Below the pieces are notes generated by a model. That model searched no databases. It was not told where the DNA came from and saw only the letters and a list, made by a program, of their open reading frames with translations. This document shows, piece by piece, positions 1 to 8,377 of a DNA stretch of 35,201 bases. The stretch is taken from NCBI GenBank assembly GCA_029269125.1, contig JARHXX010000038.1, positions 1 through 35,201 of the forward strand. Direction: 5' to 3'. A program made the translations under genes and the position numbers. Each line of letters opens with the position of its first letter. The first letter of the stretch is position 1. This stretch comes from Kiritimatiellaeota bacterium B1221 (lineage in GTDB: Bacteria > Verrucomicrobiota > Kiritimatiellia > SS1-B-03-39 > UBA6053).

Positions 1-4
1 ACAA

Positions 5-187
5 GGCAACTTGCTGTTCGCTTCGTTGCGGAAGTCGCGGAACATAATGAAATGTTTCTCAACGTCAACCCTTGTTTTACCTTTTTATTTCCACCCCCGT
101 TTGGAGTTGAAATTCACATGGCAACTCGGCGATATGCTCCGTTGCGGAAGTCGCGGAACATAGGGATTTTTACGCCGGGGTCAACCC
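5..187. repeat. Two degenerate copies of a ~116-bp direct repeat
   Basis: Copy A begins at 5 and copy B at 120. Each starts GGCAACT, then carries an identical 23-bp block (24-46 and 140-162, core TTGCGGAAGTCGCGGAACAT), and then GTCAACCC (64-71 and 180-187). All three landmarks recur at a spacing of 115-116 bp. The first 289 bases hold no convincing gene. The short minus-strand reading frame at 181-363 runs into the outer-membrane protein gene and has no supporting features. The repeat may continue beyond the left edge of the window, so the true copy number is unknown. Confidence 0.6.
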
Positions 188-289
188 CTGTTTACAAATA
201 AATCGCAAAAGCATTCCCGAGGGTTGATTTCCCTAAGCTTTTGGTACATTTTAGCTTTTGATTTAACCCCTATCCTTAAAGGAACCCTT

Positions 290-799
290 ATGATTCGCAC
301 CTTATTCGCACTCACAACCTTCGCGTTTGCCTTTCTTTCCCTTCCCTCCCCCGCCGAAAGCACCCACTCGATCGGTGCCGGTGCACACTACTGGAAGGTG
401 CTGGACGATATCGGAGACGAAGATTTTGATGAAACCGGACTCTCCTATATTGGCATGTATCGTTATGACAGCGGCCTGCTCGCCATTCAGGCCGAAATGG
501 AAGTTTATCCCGGTGACTTTGGAAATGTGTCCGAAGAAGTTCTTTCCCCACAGGTTGTGGCCATTTTAGGCGATGGACTTTATGCAGGCATCGGTGCCGG
601 GATTCTCTACAGTGATGGTGAATTCGCCAACAAACCGTTTTTCCTGCTGCGGGCCGGGATCAATATCCTCACCATTGGCCCCATCGTACTGGACATCAAC
701 GCCAATTATATTTTCACCGACTTTGACGAGCTTTCTTCAAGTGACATCGATTCGGACACCATCACTTTAGGAGCCATGCTTCGCTGGGATTTCAATTAA
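290..799 (+). CDS. Small outer-membrane beta-barrel protein
   Basis: The product is 169 aa and is probably exported to the outer membrane. I start it at 290 rather than the upstream in-frame ATG at 224. The 290 start gives a clean signal peptide (MIRTLFALTTFAFAFLSLPSPAES) and has AAGGA at 279-283, seven bases upstream. The mature part alternates short amphipathic strands with glycine-rich turns (for example SYIGMYRYDSGLLAIQAE and GLYAGIGAGILYSDGEF) and ends in an aromatic residue region (MLRWDFN), as outer-membrane barrels do. An eight-stranded barrel would fit the length. No specific family or ligand can be named. It stands alone and is followed by a strong intrinsic terminator. Confidence 0.75.
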   Translation: MIRTLFALTTFAFAFLSLPSPAESTHSIGAGAHYWKVLDDIGDEDFDETGLSYIGMYRYDSGLLAIQAEMEVYPGDFGNVSEEVLSPQVVAILGDGLYAGIGAGILYSDGEFANKPFFLLRAGINILTIGPIVLDINANYIFTDFDELSSSDIDSDTITLGAMLRWDFN

Positions 800-912
800 A
801 CACCGGTGAGGGATGAAGTATGGCGGATATTAAATAAGCCTTTTCCGGTCTCAGATTTTAAATCTGCGATCGGAAACAAGTCATTTGCTTTCCCAAAAAT
901 AAAATGATTCCC

Positions 913-940
913 GCCCCGCCCACCGGCGGGGCTTTTTTTT
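913..940 (+). terminator. Intrinsic terminator after the outer-membrane protein gene
   Basis: An 8-bp perfect GC-rich stem (GCCCCGCC at 913-920, GGCGGGGC at 925-932) with a CACC loop is followed by eight T on the plus strand. It separates the plus-strand barrel gene from the convergent TPR gene. Confidence 0.9.
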
Positions 941-962
941 CGCCTCCACACAGGGGCGTGGA

Positions 963-2219
963 TTACTGATGATCCATTCGGCGCAATTGTTCAATGTAGT
1001 TTTGCAGATGAGGCTGCTCCTCAAACACCATTGCCCTTTCCAAAAGTTTTATCGCAGATGCCCATTGCCGAAGGTCCACATCCATACGGGCCATTTCAAT
1101 CAGCGCATCCGCTTCATAACCATCAATCCGACTTAACCGCTCTAAAGTCAACCGCGCGGATTCAGCCTCCCCCTTTTCCAACTGCAACTCCGCCAGCATC
1201 AGCAACAATTCCCCATCTAAAGGGTCTTGCTCCAACCCAATTTTTAATAACCGGCTCGCTTCAACGGCATCCCCCTGCTCCATTTTCACTTTCGCCATCA
1301 AAGTATTCATCCATTGAACGTTCTCATCTTTAATCTCTGACATCAACTGTTCAGCATCATCATAACGTCCCAACTGCATCAATCCACGGATGGCCTGTTC
1401 TTTTCTCCGCAGGGACAAGTCTCCCTGTGCAAAGGCTTCCTGTAACCGTCCCACCGCCACCCCGGGCAGCTCCTTTTGCAAATAAAGCTGGCCCAGCATA
1501 GAAAGCATCTCCGCATCGGCAACCCCCAACCGCCTCGCCTGCTCTAGACTTCGCGCCGCCTCTTCATATTGATCTAAGGATAACTGCGCATTCGCCCGCA
1601 CCGCCCAATAGGATTGCTGCGACACATCTTCCGCAATCAGCTCAGCGGAAAGCTCCAGCACTTCCGCATTCCGGTTTTGCGCCAATAGACAATTCAACAA
1701 CCCCTGACGGGCCTCCAAGCCTTCGTCATTCAACATCAACGCATGTCGGTAAGCTGTTTCCGCGGACACCGCTTTCTCCTCCATCATAAAAGCATGCCCC
1801 AGCAAAGTATATGTTTCCCCGTCCGCAACCCCGTCTCTGGCCAATTCCTGATACACCTTTATCGCATCTTTAGTTTGCTCTAACACCAGATAAACCCGTC
1901 CCAAATTGATTTTTGCATCCCTGAAATCCGGAAATTTTCGAAGCGCTTGCTTGTAGGAAGCTACAGTTTCAGGATATTGAGCCTCCTGAAAAGTAAGATT
2001 AGCCAAAGTAAATTCCAAAGCAGCCGATGAATCTTCCGTAATCTCTTCCTTCAAAAGATTCATCGCCGCCAGTGGGTCGGCCTCCGCTGTTTCAATCGCT
2101 TTTTGTAAGATTTCAGATTCTGAGCGACTCACGGTCGGAGAAAAAGGATCTGAACTTTGTGCCGTTAAAGATCCTTTTAAAACAGCCATCCATAGTAGTG
2201 TGATTAAAATTATTCGCAT
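963..2219 (-). CDS. Periplasmic tetratricopeptide-repeat protein
   Basis: The product is 418 aa and nearly all of it is TPR helices, including an N-terminal tract with AATCAAPLMNL-like pairs (TLANLTFQEAQYPETVASY, KINLGRVYLVLEQTKDAIKVY, YTLLGHAFMMEEKAVSAETAY) repeating every ~34 residues to the C-terminus. I start it at 2219 because that gives an uncleaved-to-cleavable signal peptide (MRIILITLLWMAVLKGSLTA) with GGAAGG upstream. The in-frame ATG at 2264 also has an AGGA and cannot be fully excluded. TPR proteins are scaffolds. In several Gram-negative lineages a TPR gene accompanies an exbB-exbD-tonB cluster, and tonB-exbD lies 1.5 kb away on the same strand here, with a glycosyltransferase gene of opposite orientation between. 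A link to TonB-dependent transport is therefore an inference only. Confidence 0.8.
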   Translation of the reverse strand: MRIILITLLWMAVLKGSLTAQSSDPFSPTVSRSESEILQKAIETAEADPLAAMNLLKEEITEDSSAALEFTLANLTFQEAQYPETVASYKQALRKFPDFRDAKINLGRVYLVLEQTKDAIKVYQELARDGVADGETYTLLGHAFMMEEKAVSAETAYRHALMLNDEGLEARQGLLNCLLAQNRNAEVLELSAELIAEDVSQQSYWAVRANAQLSLDQYEEAARSLEQARRLGVADAEMLSMLGQLYLQKELPGVAVGRLQEAFAQGDLSLRRKEQAIRGLMQLGRYDDAEQLMSEIKDENVQWMNTLMAKVKMEQGDAVEASRLLKIGLEQDPLDGELLLMLAELQLEKGEAESARLTLERLSRIDGYEADALIEMARMDVDLRQWASAIKLLERAMVFEEQPHLQNYIEQLRRMDHQ

Positions 2220-2291
2220 GATCCATCCTTCCCATCGATTTAATGTATTATCAATGCTAAGCATCTAATTCCTAAACCCAAAAGATCAACA

Positions 2292-3530
2292 GTGAAAAAG
2301 CTCCTCTATCTTGCTGCCAACTGGCCTGAACCCGCCTCCTCTGCCGCCGGCACCCGCACCCTGCAACTTTTATCTCTCTTTCGGGAGGAGGACTGGGAGA
2401 TCACACTCCTGTCTGCAGCCGAAAAACGTCCGCATACCGCCCGGCTTCCATCAGACATCCGCACCCTTCCCCTTTGGTTAAACGACAGTAAAATGGATGC
2501 CGTGTTTGAGGAGTTAAACCCGGAAGCCGTCATCTTCGACCGCTTTATGCTCGAAGAACAGTACGGATGGCGCATAGAATCCTGCTGCCCCGGAGCTTTG
2601 CGGATACTGGACAGCATCGATTTACACAGTCTCAGAGAAATCCGCCGTAAAGCGCTGCATGAAAACCGGAAACCCGAAATGAAAGACTGGTTTTGCGACA
2701 GCGCCCTCCGCGAAATCGCCTCTATCCACCGCTGCGACCTCACGTTGCTCATTTCAGACGCGGAATATGAAATTCTCACCCGGGAACTACATCTTCCCGC
2801 CTCTCTGCTCACGGTCCTGCCTTTTTTACTCAGCCCGGAAGAACAGCAGTCCTGGCAAGATAGCCCATCCTTTTCCGACAGAACCGGTTTTGTCAGTATC
2901 GGAAATTTCCGTCATCCGCCCAATGCCGATAGCATTCAGTATCTATATAAAACCCTTTGGCCTCAAATTCGCAAACAATGCCCGGAGGCCGACATGCATG
3001 TTTATGGTGCAGACATCACCCCCGCGATCCAAACCCTGCACCAACCCCGAAAAGGATTTCACGTACACGGCCGCGCCGACGACGCCCTCGAAGTCATGAG
3101 AAATGCACGGGTGTGCCTCGCCCCCCTCCGCTTTGGCGCAGGCCTGAAAGGCAAGTTACTGGATGCCATGCTCGCCGGCACCCCTTCTGTGACCACTCCA
3201 ATCGGAGCCGAGGGCATGCAGGGCCACTACGAATGGCCAGGCGCCATCGCCGAGAGTCCGGACGACTGGGTGGCCGCAGCCATCGACCTGCACCAGCAGG
3301 AATCGACATGGACAAAAGCCCAACAGCACATCGCCCCCTTGCTTGCCGGCCGCTTCGACAGAACACGATTCAAACCATCCTTTCTCGACCAAATCAGTCG
3401 CCTCGCATCCTTAGCACATCGCCATGCCCCCGACCAACTCACCGGCGCTCTCCTGCGGCATCATCAACACCGCAGCACCGAATATATGAGCCGATGGATC
3501 GAAGCCAAAAACAGGACCAAGCGTAATTGA
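2292..3530 (+). CDS. GT4-type glycosyltransferase
   Basis: The product is 412 aa with a GTG start; no strong ribosome-binding site is visible. The fold is GT-B. An N-terminal Rossmann domain begins MKKLLYLAANWPEPASSAAG. The C-terminal domain carries a typical GT4 donor-binding block near residues 270-310 (APLRFGAGLKGKLLDAML, then AGTPSVTTPIGAEGM). Its length matches the family. No membrane segment is present, so it probably acts on the cytoplasmic face, adding a sugar to a lipid- or polysaccharide-linked acceptor. Donor and acceptor cannot be read from the sequence. It is divergent from the TPR gene (72 bp between starts) and convergent with tonB, so it is not co-transcribed with either. Confidence 0.85.
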   Translation: MKKLLYLAANWPEPASSAAGTRTLQLLSLFREEDWEITLLSAAEKRPHTARLPSDIRTLPLWLNDSKMDAVFEELNPEAVIFDRFMLEEQYGWRIESCCPGALRILDSIDLHSLREIRRKALHENRKPEMKDWFCDSALREIASIHRCDLTLLISDAEYEILTRELHLPASLLTVLPFLLSPEEQQSWQDSPSFSDRTGFVSIGNFRHPPNADSIQYLYKTLWPQIRKQCPEADMHVYGADITPAIQTLHQPRKGFHVHGRADDALEVMRNARVCLAPLRFGAGLKGKLLDAMLAGTPSVTTPIGAEGMQGHYEWPGAIAESPDDWVAAAIDLHQQESTWTKAQQHIAPLLAGRFDRTRFKPSFLDQISRLASLAHRHAPDQLTGALLRHHQHRSTEYMSRWIEAKNRTKRN

Positions 3531-3728
3531 GGAGCGTAAACGACCTTTTACGCCCCCCGAGACTTCCCAATGTGAGAATGAAAAGGGTTCTTCCCGGTAA
3601 TATGAACATTTCCGGAACCCGTCCCCGTTTCGTACTCCCCTGTTGGAGGGTTGGGGGTGATCCCGCCGGCAACAAATCCACCATACACCAACAAAGTTGC
3701 CTGCAAGATGACGATGGGAATTCAGAAC

Positions 3729-4415
3729 TCAGTCCAAATTAAAGTCGATTCGTTGACTCACCCGTGCATCCACCGCTCTGCCCTGATAAACACCCGGTTC
3801 AAACCGCCATCCCCGCAATGCCCGCTCTACCGCCGCATCAAAAATCGCTCCCGGTTCCGCCTGGACCACCTGCACATCCCGCACCTTCCCATCTACGCCC
3901 ACCACAAACTCCACCGTCACAAAACCTTCAATCTTCCGCATGCGGGCCCGGGGAGGATATACAGGATTCACCCTTACCAATGGCCGGGGCGGTTTATCTA
4001 AATCCGAAATTTCGAAAACACCGGCTGAAAGCCCCATCGCCAACCCTTCCCCTTCCACCTGAAAAGTATTATGCATAACGCCCTGCAAACCCGATAAGGA
4101 GGGTTGCAAATCCACCGGCAGTTTCAGGGGCGGTGCCTGGTCAGCCACCATTGAAAGCTTGGGTTGTGGCAATTCCATCGAAATGGGGTTTGTTTCCAAA
4201 GGGACTTCCGGAGGAGGCGGCGGCTTCAAGGGTGGAGGAACCGAAACCTGCTCAATTTCCCGAACGAGTAAATCAGGATCCGGCCGGCGGGAAATGCGTT
4301 CCGTCATGGGCAAAAGCACAAACAAGCAAGCCGTCATTGCCAGCGCCAATAACACCACCCGCCACGTCCATCGGGGCGCTGCCTGCGCAAAATCTATTTC
4401 AGAGGACCCTTTCAT
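3729..4415 (-). CDS. tonB: TonB-family energy transducer
   Basis: The product is 228 aa. It has a short cytoplasmic N-terminus, one membrane anchor (residues ~17-37), a Pro-rich periplasmic linker (VPPPLKPPPPPEVPLE at ~59-74) and a C-terminal TonB domain from ~145 (VNPVYPPRARMRKIEGFV, then WRFEPGVYQGRAV near the end). TonB transmits proton-motive energy from ExbB/ExbD to outer-membrane receptors. The start at 4415 is fixed by its one-base TGATG overlap with exbD; an upstream in-frame start at 4466 would sit inside exbD. No receptor gene lies in this window. The region 3531-3728 downstream holds only a small hairpin at 3534-3553 without a T-tract. Confidence 0.92.
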   Translation of the reverse strand: MKGSSEIDFAQAAPRWTWRVVLLALAMTACLFVLLPMTERISRRPDPDLLVREIEQVSVPPPLKPPPPPEVPLETNPISMELPQPKLSMVADQAPPLKLPVDLQPSLSGLQGVMHNTFQVEGEGLAMGLSAGVFEISDLDKPPRPLVRVNPVYPPRARMRKIEGFVTVEFVVGVDGKVRDVQVVQAEPGAIFDAAVERALRGWRFEPGVYQGRAVDARVSQRIDFNLD

Positions 4416-4819
4416 CAGTTCTGTTCTGCCGCCACCGAAACTTTTTCCGCCCCTGCCAGTTTGCATTCATCCATCACTTCGACCAATAACCGGGTCGGCA
4501 CCGAACCATCCGCCAACAAAATTACCGGTGTTTCGGGGGTCGTCAGCTGACGCTTCACCACCCCTCTTAAACTGTTGATCGAAATTTCCTGCCCGCCATA
4601 CACAATTTCACCCGCACCCGTAATGGCAATCATCACACTCTGCTTTTCCAAATCAGAAGCCGATACCGCCTGGGGTTTGTCCACCTCCACCCCCGTTTCC
4701 TCCACAAACACCGTGGTCACAATAAAAAAGATGAGCAGCAAAAACACACAGTCAATCAAAGGTGACATATTCACCTCCACCCCATTTTCAGCCTGATCAC
4801 TTAATTGTGTGCGTTTCAT
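4415..4819 (-). CDS. exbD: ExbD/TolR-family biopolymer transport protein
   Basis: The product is 134 aa. The N-terminal membrane helix follows the family signature NMSPLIDCVFLLLIFF, including the conserved membrane-embedded Asp at residue 23. A small periplasmic domain follows (residues ~45-134). With ExbB it forms the proton channel that powers TonB. AAGG lies upstream at the usual distance and the gene overlaps tonB by one base, so the two are translationally coupled. The normal partner exbB is not upstream. Instead the 600 bp before the start are mostly a short-repeat array, so ExbB must be encoded elsewhere. Confidence 0.93.
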   Translation of the reverse strand: MKRTQLSDQAENGVEVNMSPLIDCVFLLLIFFIVTTVFVEETGVEVDKPQAVSASDLEKQSVMIAITGAGEIVYGGQEISINSLRGVVKRQLTTPETPVILLADGSVPTRLLVEVMDECKLAGAEKVSVAAEQN

Positions 4820-4875
4820 AAGAACGCCTTATTTATCATGAAGCGCATGAAGTACAGGACCTTTTACAAAAATTA

Positions 4876-5005
4876 GGCAAGATCATTTTTTCAAGGTGAT
4901 GGCTCTGAAACCAGGCAGGATGATTTGCGGGCAGGATGATTTGCGGCAAGATGATTGCTCTGAAAATGGGCAAGATGATTTGCGGGCAGGATGATTGCTC
5001 TGGAA
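4876..5005 (-). repeat. Left, inverted half of a short-repeat cluster (GGCAGGATGATT units)
   Basis: About seven units of GGCA(A/G)GATGATT lie here, joined either by TTGCG or by the linker GCTCTGAAA (for example 4914-4929, 4930-4944, 4945-4967, 4968-4984, 4985-5005). They are the reverse complement of the units in the array that starts 20 bp to the right. Together they could fold into a very long hairpin in DNA or RNA. No gene is credible between 4820 and 5427. Reading frames seen there are artefacts of the repeat. Confidence 0.85.
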
Positions 5006-5025
5006 CATTTTTCTTTGATTCGCCT

Positions 5026-5378
5026 CCCAAAATCATCCGGCACAAAATCATTATGTCCAAAATCATCCGGCACAAAATCATTATGTCCAAAATCATCCGG
5101 CCCTAAATCATTATGTCCAAAATCATCCGGCCCTAAATCATCCTGCCCAAAATTATCCGGCCCTAAATCATCCTGCCCAAAATTATCCGGCCCTAAATCA
5201 TCCGGCCCAAAAATCATCCTGCCCTAAATCATCCTGCCCAAAAATCATCCTGCCCTAAATCATCCTGCCCTAAATCATCCTGCCCAAAAATCATCCTGCC
5301 CAAAAATCATCCTGCCCAAAATCATCCTGCCCAAAATCATCCTGCCCAAAATCATCCTGCCCAAAAATCATCCTGCCA
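5026..5378 (+). repeat. Tandem array of 23 units of ~15 bp (AAATCATCCTGCCCA)
   Basis: The core TCATCC/TTATCC/TCATTA recurs at 5033, 5048, 5063 and so on every 15 (sometimes 16) bp to 5368. The left part has a 30-bp higher-order period, with two identical 30-bp units at 5041-5070 and 5071-5100. The right part is more homogeneous (AATCATCCTGCCC). Because 15 is a multiple of 3, the reading frames through it encode pentapeptide repeats such as GQDDF, which explains long open frames that I do not regard as genes. It sits between the 3' end of the NxxGxxAF gene and the 5' end of exbD. Confidence 0.95.
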
Positions 5379-5427
5379 ATAATACCCCCCATCCTTTCCC
5401 CCATAATTTTGCTTAGAAGTCCCCCGC

Positions 5428-7146
5428 TCACCTCACCGCGCTCATGCGGATAAACCGGGTCTGATCCGTTGAAAAAGTCTCCGATTTTTCCCAATCTTCA
5501 TCCACAAAAGAAAACGCACTCACGGGTATCCAATCCGGATCGGTTAAACTGAGACTGGTTTCTATCCGGTAGGGAACTCCCGGCAACCCGGAGAAGGTGG
5601 CCACCACCTGGTCTGGTGCCTCCTGACGAATTTGAGGACGCGGAAGTCCCGCCACCAACGACGCTTCCGTGCCCCAAATGGCAATGCCCTCCTCTCCCGA
5701 TACTAACCTATACTTAAAGGCAACCTGTCCTTTGTCATTCAGCCCGTTTCTTTCGGATGGCAACACGCCCGCGCTACTCGTTCCTAAAAATTCAAATGAC
5801 TCCAGCGTCCCCCCCGCCAAGGCCGCACCCTCCCGAATCACTTCTGTCACCCCACTCCCCGCCTGATAAAAAAACAAGGCATGCAAATTATCTCCTTCCG
5901 TAAGAATGTTGCATTCAAAAGCGATATCTCCGGCATTATTCTGGGCAAAAGGGCCGTATTCCAGGCCATGAAAAACCCCATCCCCCGCAGGAATCAAGCT
6001 GCCATTTTGAGCAATCAACTGACCGTCTTGAAATATCCCGGCGCTCGCCCCTCCTCCCGCAGCCAAAACCATGCTTGCCGCAAACAGGGTTTGGCCATTG
6101 TCGTTCAAATCCAAATAAGAACTAAAGGTACTGAACAGATAAGCCGTCCCGGAAATCAGTTGTCCCTCCCTCGCCACCACGGAAAAGGTTTCTGGTGCGG
6201 TTACGTTTAAAATCACATCAGCAGAATTATTTCCCACATAATTCGCCGGTACCGCAACTTGGCCTGCACGGTTTACCGCTACTTCAGAAGTCGTACTGAA
6301 ATCTGTGATCACATCGCCACCGGGCAACACTGCGCCGGAGGCAATCATCAATGCCAAGCTATTTCCGTTTCCCCGCAACAGCGCTTCATCAAATGGGGAG
6401 GCATTTCCATCAACCGATACCAGAAAAAAAACTTGTCCGGCATCATCCATTCCCGGAGCACCGTCAAGGATATCATAGGTCCCCACCCCTGAAGGCATCG
6501 CATCCCCATTTTGTGCGATGGCGGTCAACACCGAGCTCCCTGATTCAGCCCGGAAGATCGCGGCATCGTCGTTTCCCCCGCCATTGGTTTGCGTCAACCC
6601 GGTATAAAAAGCAATATCTCCACATGCATTCATATTATATTTCAGCCCCGAGCCGATCACCAGAGCCCCTTCATCCGGCGACGACTGTCCATTCACCGCA
6701 TGTAACACATAATCCGTGGTTTCACTCCCCGCATTCATCAATGCGTAGGTATGCCCATTCGACTCGGTTTTCACCACAAAACCCGCCACCCCCGATTCGG
6801 CGATGGCCCCCTGATAAAACCGATCGAAATGTCCATCCCCAATACCAGTCAATACCGCCGGTGATTGCAGGCGCCTCCCCACCGCCACCGTAGAACCCGG
6901 AACCCCCACCATCAATGCATAAATCGAGAAGCCCTCCGTATCATCTACATCAACGTGAAAGAGAACCAAGCCGTCTTCACTCAATACCGGTGCCGTAAAA
7001 TCTGAATATCCCCGACCAAAAACCCCTTGGCCATCCGGCATCGGCTCCCCGGCCCGGGCCACAATCCCGATTTCCCCCGCATGTAATCTCCATGCCGAAA
7101 TCATACAAAAAAAAGCCAGAACCATCGTTTTACGCATTGTTTTCAT
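5428..7146 (-). CDS. Secreted NxxGxxAF-repeat protein
   Basis: The product is 572 aa with a signal peptide (MKTMRKTMVLAFFCMISAWRLHAG). The body is built of tandem ~50-60-residue repeats with the NxxGxxAF-type motif: NACGDIAFYT, DDAGQVFFLV, NRAGQVAVPA, NDNGQTLFAA, NNAGDIAFEC and NDKGQVAFKY, plus weaker ones near the N-terminus. This matches the family annotated as choice-of-anchor tandem-repeat NxxGxxAF proteins, whose function is not known. The last ~65 residues (PYRIETSLSLTDPDWIPV) resemble a short C-terminal beta domain often seen in verrucomicrobial secreted proteins. I see no sorting tail with a Pro-Glu-Pro motif. The gene has no clear ribosome-binding site and is flanked on both sides by the same short-repeat family. 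Confidence 0.8.
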   Translation of the reverse strand: MKTMRKTMVLAFFCMISAWRLHAGEIGIVARAGEPMPDGQGVFGRGYSDFTAPVLSEDGLVLFHVDVDDTEGFSIYALMVGVPGSTVAVGRRLQSPAVLTGIGDGHFDRFYQGAIAESGVAGFVVKTESNGHTYALMNAGSETTDYVLHAVNGQSSPDEGALVIGSGLKYNMNACGDIAFYTGLTQTNGGGNDDAAIFRAESGSSVLTAIAQNGDAMPSGVGTYDILDGAPGMDDAGQVFFLVSVDGNASPFDEALLRGNGNSLALMIASGAVLPGGDVITDFSTTSEVAVNRAGQVAVPANYVGNNSADVILNVTAPETFSVVAREGQLISGTAYLFSTFSSYLDLNDNGQTLFAASMVLAAGGGASAGIFQDGQLIAQNGSLIPAGDGVFHGLEYGPFAQNNAGDIAFECNILTEGDNLHALFFYQAGSGVTEVIREGAALAGGTLESFEFLGTSSAGVLPSERNGLNDKGQVAFKYRLVSGEEGIAIWGTEASLVAGLPRPQIRQEAPDQVVATFSGLPGVPYRIETSLSLTDPDWIPVSAFSFVDEDWEKSETFSTDQTRFIRMSAVR

Positions 7147-7381
7147 AAAAAAAGAAATGCCAAAACCTATAAAAGGCTCAAGAAAAAAAAACGTGAACCC
7201 TATACGTAATGTTCTCTCCGCCTTTTTTGCCTGTTGATTTGTTCAAGCGATTTGTTTTTGAACTGCAGATGCACCACGATTCACGCAGATTTTCCGAAAA
7301 ATAAATTTTCAGCCCAGATCCCCAAAGAAAACCAACTCGATTAGCAAAATAAAGGTAGAGTAGAGTAGTGCTCATAAATGC

Positions 7382-7496
7382 GGGCAAGACGATTGCTCTG
7401 AAACAGGGCAAGATAATTTTTGGCAAGATGATTGCTCTGAAAAATGTATCTTTTACAGATCTCAAAAATCATCCGGCCCAAAAATCATCCTGCCAA
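7382..7496. repeat. Second cluster of the AATCATCCTGCC repeat family, inverted halves
   Basis: The left half (7382-7443) has three GGGCAAGA(C/T)(G/A)ATT units with the same GCTCTGAAA linker as the first cluster. The right half (7463-7496) has two units in the opposite direction (AAAATCATCCGGCCC, AAAATCATCCTGCC). The right half begins three bases after the prmA stop codon, so a prmA transcript would carry a hairpin-forming 3' end. The rest of the gene-free stretch 7147-7381, upstream of the NxxGxxAF gene, holds its presumed promoter, but I cannot pick a convincing one. Confidence 0.85.
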
Positions 7497-7498
7497 AC

Positions 7499-8377
7499 TT
7501 AATGGCAGCCCGAGCAATCCAACAGCATCCCGCACCATTCGTGATCCGCTTCACAGACTTTTTCTACTGCTCCCAGCTGACCGAAAATCGTGGCCACCGC
7601 ATCCGCTTCGATGGTGCGAATCCCGGAAAGAATCATGGTTCCAGAACAGGCCCGAACCAATTTGGGGGCTAACTCCATCAACAGCCCGCCATAAAGGTTT
7701 GCGGCCAACAGCGGATAAGTCTGATCAAACCAGGTACGGGTCAGATCCTTCACTTCCAAAGTCACTCCTTCCGTCACGCCATTCAAAAGTAAATTTTCTG
7801 CCGCTTGTTCCAAAGCCATTTCATCAAAATCCACCGCCAAAATATTATCCCAGCCAAATTTGCGCGCAGCAATCGATAAAATGGCCGAGCCACATCCGGC
7901 ATCCAACATATGATCAGGTTTAAAACCTTCGGCATGCAGACGATCGATCATCTTCAAACAAAAATTCGTGGTGAAATGATTGCCCGTCCCAAAACTCAGG
8001 CCTGGATTGATCAGAATCACTTCCCGTCCCTCAGGTACCTCTTCTTTCCCCTGCAACCATTCCGGCAGGACAAACAAATTGTTGCCAATTTCCACCGGTT
8101 TGAAGTGATGTTGCCAAAAGGTGGTCCAGTCTTTGGCTCCGCAATGGCGCACCCCGGCCTCCACTTCCGGATAAACATCCTTGAGTGCATACATCACCAG
8201 GTTGGCTTGGGTGGAATCTTCAAAGTAAGCTTCCAGCCAAATAATGGCCTGATCCACCATTTCAATTTCGACCGGAGATGCATCCGTCGCATTCTCCAAC
8301 CATGCAGACAGGGTCTCCGCTTCAGCGGGGTTACGGGCGGGCACAGATAAAATCCAAATATCAGCAGGTTCACTCAT
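7499..8377 (-). CDS. prmA: Ribosomal protein L11 methyltransferase (PrmA)
   Basis: The product is 292 aa and is cytoplasmic. PrmA trimethylates ribosomal protein L11 using S-adenosylmethionine. The N-terminal substrate-recognition part is followed by the family loop INPGLSFGTGNHFTT (canonical DPGLAFGTGTHPTT). The SAM motif I is LDAGCGSAILSIAARKFG, and the acidic residue after strand 2 is in ILAVDFDEMAL. The catalytic-site block LAANLYGGLLMELAP replaces the usual VANI. The start at 8377 is set by an ATGA overlap with the upstream AsmA-like gene and by AAGGAG upstream. It is the last gene of the ABC/AsmA operon. The unusual C-terminus (DCSGCH) is worth noting. Confidence 0.88.
   Translation of the reverse strand: MSEPADIWILSVPARNPAEAETLSAWLENATDASPVEIEMVDQAIIWLEAYFEDSTQANLVMYALKDVYPEVEAGVRHCGAKDWTTFWQHHFKPVEIGNNLFVLPEWLQGKEEVPEGREVILINPGLSFGTGNHFTTNFCLKMIDRLHAEGFKPDHMLDAGCGSAILSIAARKFGWDNILAVDFDEMALEQAAENLLLNGVTEGVTLEVKDLTRTWFDQTYPLLAANLYGGLLMELAPKLVRACSGTMILSGIRTIEADAVATIFGQLGAVEKVCEADHEWCGMLLDCSGCH

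Noticed and set aside
4876..5378. CRISPR array
   Set aside because: Units are ~15 bp and contiguous, without unique spacers, in two opposed blocks, and there are no cas genes.
4891..5494. Open frames encoding GQDDF/GPDDF-type pentapeptide repeats
   Set aside because: The 15-bp DNA period is a multiple of three, so any frame without a stop becomes a long repeat ORF. There is no start signal, signal peptide or domain, and the same DNA family recurs in a non-coding place (7382-7496).
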